Below are positions 61,200 to 64,000 of a stretch of 64,000 nucleotides of DNA, in pieces. The stretch's first letter is position 1. Each line of letters opens with the position of its first letter. Made by a program: the position numbers and the translations under genes. Origin of the DNA: Marasmius tenuissimus (Eukaryota; Basidiomycota; Agaricomycetes; Agaricales; Marasmiaceae); the NCBI GenBank assembly GCA_029532415.1, contig JAQOTA010000068.1, positions 558,001-622,000 of the forward strand. Reading direction: 5' to 3'. The notes under the pieces are model-generated. The model was not told the origin of the DNA. It did not search any database and was given only the letters and a program-made list of their open reading frames with translations.

Positions 61200-63540
61200 G
61201 TGCTGGAGATCTGATCGTACCAGCAAGGACTGGGAGGATCAATGAGGGTCTTACTTTTCAAAGGCGGAGAACTCTATTTGAAAGAAAGGAATCATCAAGG
61301 CTGTCCTTTGGGGAACGTTCTGATCACCCGGATGCTCTATCCGAGATCCCTGGGGATTGATTTCTACGGTAGTTGTGGAGCAGTTAGTGATAGGTCACTG
61401 CCAAGAACGTGTCCACTCGTTGCCGTGTCTGGGTATAATTTCAATAGGGAGCCCTTGGAAGTCAATGCATTACAAACGACACAGGCAGGTGTTCTGGTTT
61501 GACTAAACATCGAGAGGGATTGGGGAGGGGGGGGGGGGGGTTCAACAGAAACAACCGTTGTCGTCTGCTGTCAAGTGAAAGCACCTGACAGAGAGTGAGT
61601 CATATCAGGCCTCTATGTATAGATGAGCTCTGAGATAGATCATTGGAGTCAGAAGGCTGCGGAAGAATATCAACGTCGCGCCACACCCAATTAGCCCCAT
61701 GTTTTCCTTGAGCTGACTGCGGAAAGTGAGCACGGCTCGTCAGATTGAACAGCATCTATGCTCCGTGCATACATTGAACCGTACGAGATTACCCAGTCAC
61801 TGGAGACATGCCCATAGAAAAGATGGGAATTATTCGGTGCGGCAGCAGCGGATCCTGCGAGAGAGAAAGAGGACATAGTGGAAGTTACGGGTAGGATTGT
61901 GCCTTTCCCAGGCGGCTTCGAGGTCCGGGAGCGGACGGAAAGTCTGAGCACTTTGCGAGATCTCCCCAGAGGGTAACGCATGAATGATTGAAGGTCAGAT
62001 TAGGTTCGATGATAATGAGCAGACACATAACGAGCCTCGTAGCACGGATCAAGACCTTCGAATAGCACAAGAGGCTTTTGCAAGTGTTAATCAATGTATC
62101 TGAGAGTTCAAATGTGCCCTGAGTTTAAGAGGCGCGAAATCCTAGAGCAGACACATAGCTAGTCCGTCTATATCGCTAACCGTCTTTCGCACGAGAGGCA
62201 CGTCAACTCTTCGGATTCCCGGTCTTCTTACGTGCACAGTTCACTGTTATCGTCTTCTCTCTGCATTTGATCGCCTCTATTACGGTTGCCACCTAGCCCA
62301 AGCCCGTGGGAGTAGAGTTGGAGTCATAGAGGCTAAAGAGGGGCTCATGTTGGGTTGGTATATTCCTCATAAAGGTTGAAAGCGAGCAAGAATTAGTCTG
62401 GTTGCTGGTTGTCGGAAGTGTGGTAAAACTGAGACAAGTCGCTGATAGTTGTGCGCCACGGCATCTGAGCAGCGATGTGAAAATCAAAAGGTCAGTATTG
62501 AGGGGAATAGAGAGATCCTGGTCGGTGGGCGCAAAATCACTAAGAAACAGTTGTCACCAAGTGACTACAGTCATCTACCGGTCAATGATACAACATCGTA
62601 TAAATGAGACACCCCGATATTCCATCCTATTCTGAGCAATCCACGGTCTTTATATACCCCCTAATACATAATATCAACCATCATAGTGCTGCTTTTGGTG
62701 GAGGAACGACCGGGCCATTGCAAACAGTGAAATCAGTGAATTTGATACAAACTTTGGTGGGTGGGAATTTCCCATCAATGCGCCAAAATCTAGCGGGGAA
62801 GGAGACACACTCGATGGGACGAGTCTTCCACACCCTTGACACACAAAAGAGGGCCAAGGTTATGTTTTATAGGCCTGATCTAGTATATAACTCAAAGCAC
62901 AAGGTCCAGGAGCCCGGAATACCTTCTCCAGCCCCAAAATAGTCCCAAGAAGTCCAGTAATCATTTTCTGAATATTTTCCTGCATCTATATCATCACAGA
63001 AACAATGTGATACAATAAAAGATACATATCCTGGTCTCAAGTAAATATATGAGAGTGGTAGAATGAGGGCAAGGTGCAAAAAACTTGTTTGTATCATTGA
63101 CCGATCTTGTATCATTGACTGGTAGATGACTGTACTGTGTGGATGTTGCGAGAAGAGGGAATGGTGTTGAGTCATCATTCTCTCGCTCGGTTGGAGTCTG
63201 ATGCTGGTGAGTTCCAACTTCCTCACCGGTGCATCTTCGTCTCATCCGTGCCAATCAGCAGAATATAAGAGCCTGTTCGGACTCGGTCCGATGCGGTCTT
63301 GGGTCTGACGAATTCTCCAGACCGAGAAAATTCCCACGCGAGTGCACTGCCACTCGCTCACCCAAAATTTGTAGAATATTCTAGTGTCCAAGTCGTCTAT
63401 CTATCTGTCGTGTCCCGTACACTCTTCCAATTCACGCTTTATCCCCACTTTTCGCGCTTCCCATGACTTCCAACCGGAAAAAGCCTGGCCGCGGGAAGGG
63501 TTATCAGCATATTCGTGGTGTCACACGGCACTCTACTAGT
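61200..63540. other. Long non-coding or unresolved region
   Basis: No gene I can name. A minus-strand part at 61980-61640 (SSFSLAGSAAAAPNNSHLF, then HVSSDW, ending near LLTPMIYLRAHLY) may be coding with an intron, product unrecognised. A run of 14 G lies at 61527-61540. Confidence 0.35.
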
Positions 63541-63544
63541 GTTG

Positions 63545-63646
63545 TCAGGGCAGGGCAGGGCAGCTTACCCTGGGGTAGGGCAGGGTTTCTCAGGGCGAGG
63601 GCGACCAAAAATCCATGCCCTTGCCTTCTGCCCTACCATGCCCTGA
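63545..63646. repeat. GC-rich inverted repeat, about 100 bases
   Basis: TCAGGGCAGGGCAGGGCAG (63545-63563) faces CTGCCCTACCATGCCCTGA (63628-63646), nearly exact inverted complements. The inside holds further TAGGGCAGGG and GCCCTTGCC blocks, so the whole piece can fold back on itself. Probably a small non-autonomous (MITE-like) element. Confidence 0.55.
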
Positions 63647-63669
63647 CCTAGGGCGGGCAAGGGCCATGC

Positions 63670-64000
63670 CCCAGGCAGATCTACAAGTCATGAACCCTGT
63701 CTAAATGATTTTCTATGTGGCTATAAGGAATGGTGAGTGACTACAATTAGCTCGAAAAACCATATGAAACATACCTATGGGCTCACTGAAACTATTTCTG
63801 GGTTAATCTGGGGCATGGGTGAGTATGTAAGTCTTAGGCCAAGTTTGAGAACAGTGGATACCAGCTGTTTAGAGCTGAAAGATACGAAAAATAACAGTGG
63901 AGAGTCACTATGACTTGAGTTATTAGCTTCTGGGGTGTTGGAGAAGCACTAACGGGCTGTTGCGGCTGATGCTGGCCAGTCTCACGCCAAGAAGAGCTGC
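63670..64000. other. End of window
   Basis: I see no gene or structured repeat in the last 330 bases. Confidence 0.4.

Overview
The window looks like nuclear DNA of a mushroom-forming basidiomycete (Agaricomycete). Its genes carry many short GT...AG introns of about 45-65 bases. Its families are ones known mainly or largely from this group: FunK1-type kinases, a fungalysin with HEMTH, a CYP63-like P450, a 7-TM-like membrane protein family and a tyrosine-recombinase (DIRS-like) retrotransposon. A tRNA-Gln(CUG) with an intron also fits a eukaryote. No bacterial or organellar feature is seen. All identities are by eye; no search was run.

Layout. 0-13.5 kb: a direct segmental duplication. Each unit has, on the minus strand, a decayed protein-kinase-like gene followed by a secreted type-B carboxylesterase/lipase (35-2389 and 7477-9828). 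A third kinase-like copy adjoins the second unit (12309-13470). Both esterases look complete; all three kinase copies are broken. 15.2-17.6 kb: a complete secreted fungalysin (M36) metalloprotease. 17.7-24.6 kb: gene-poor, with small inverted-repeat elements, a possible small gene, the tRNA, and a block repeated near 42 kb.

24.6-40.2 kb: two FunK1 kinase fragments on the minus strand, the C-terminal half at 24.6-25.4 kb and the N-terminal half at 38.2-40.2 kb. Between them are decayed coding DNA and a nearly full DIRS-like element (gag, reverse transcriptase-RNase H, tyrosine recombinase; about 29.8-35.25 kb). The recombinase frame is open, but gag and RT-RNase H carry in-frame TGA stops. The layout suggests one FunK1 gene split by insertion, but two separate paralogues are also possible.

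42.1-51.8 kb: a minus-strand cluster of unrecognised multi-exon genes. Two of them (42856-45280 and 50605-51737) share a modular N-terminal half with an exon of identical length (237 nt) and have unrelated C-terminal halves with hydrophobic segments. 53.4-61.2 kb: a conventional gene-rich stretch with a complete CYP63-like P450, a tiny secreted peptide, a PPxY-containing conserved protein, and a 7-TM-like membrane protein. 61.2-64 kb: largely non-coding, ending with a GC-rich inverted repeat.

Secreted esterases, a secreted protease and a membrane P450 fit a saprotrophic or plant-associated lifestyle (inference). Nothing shows that these genes form one pathway.
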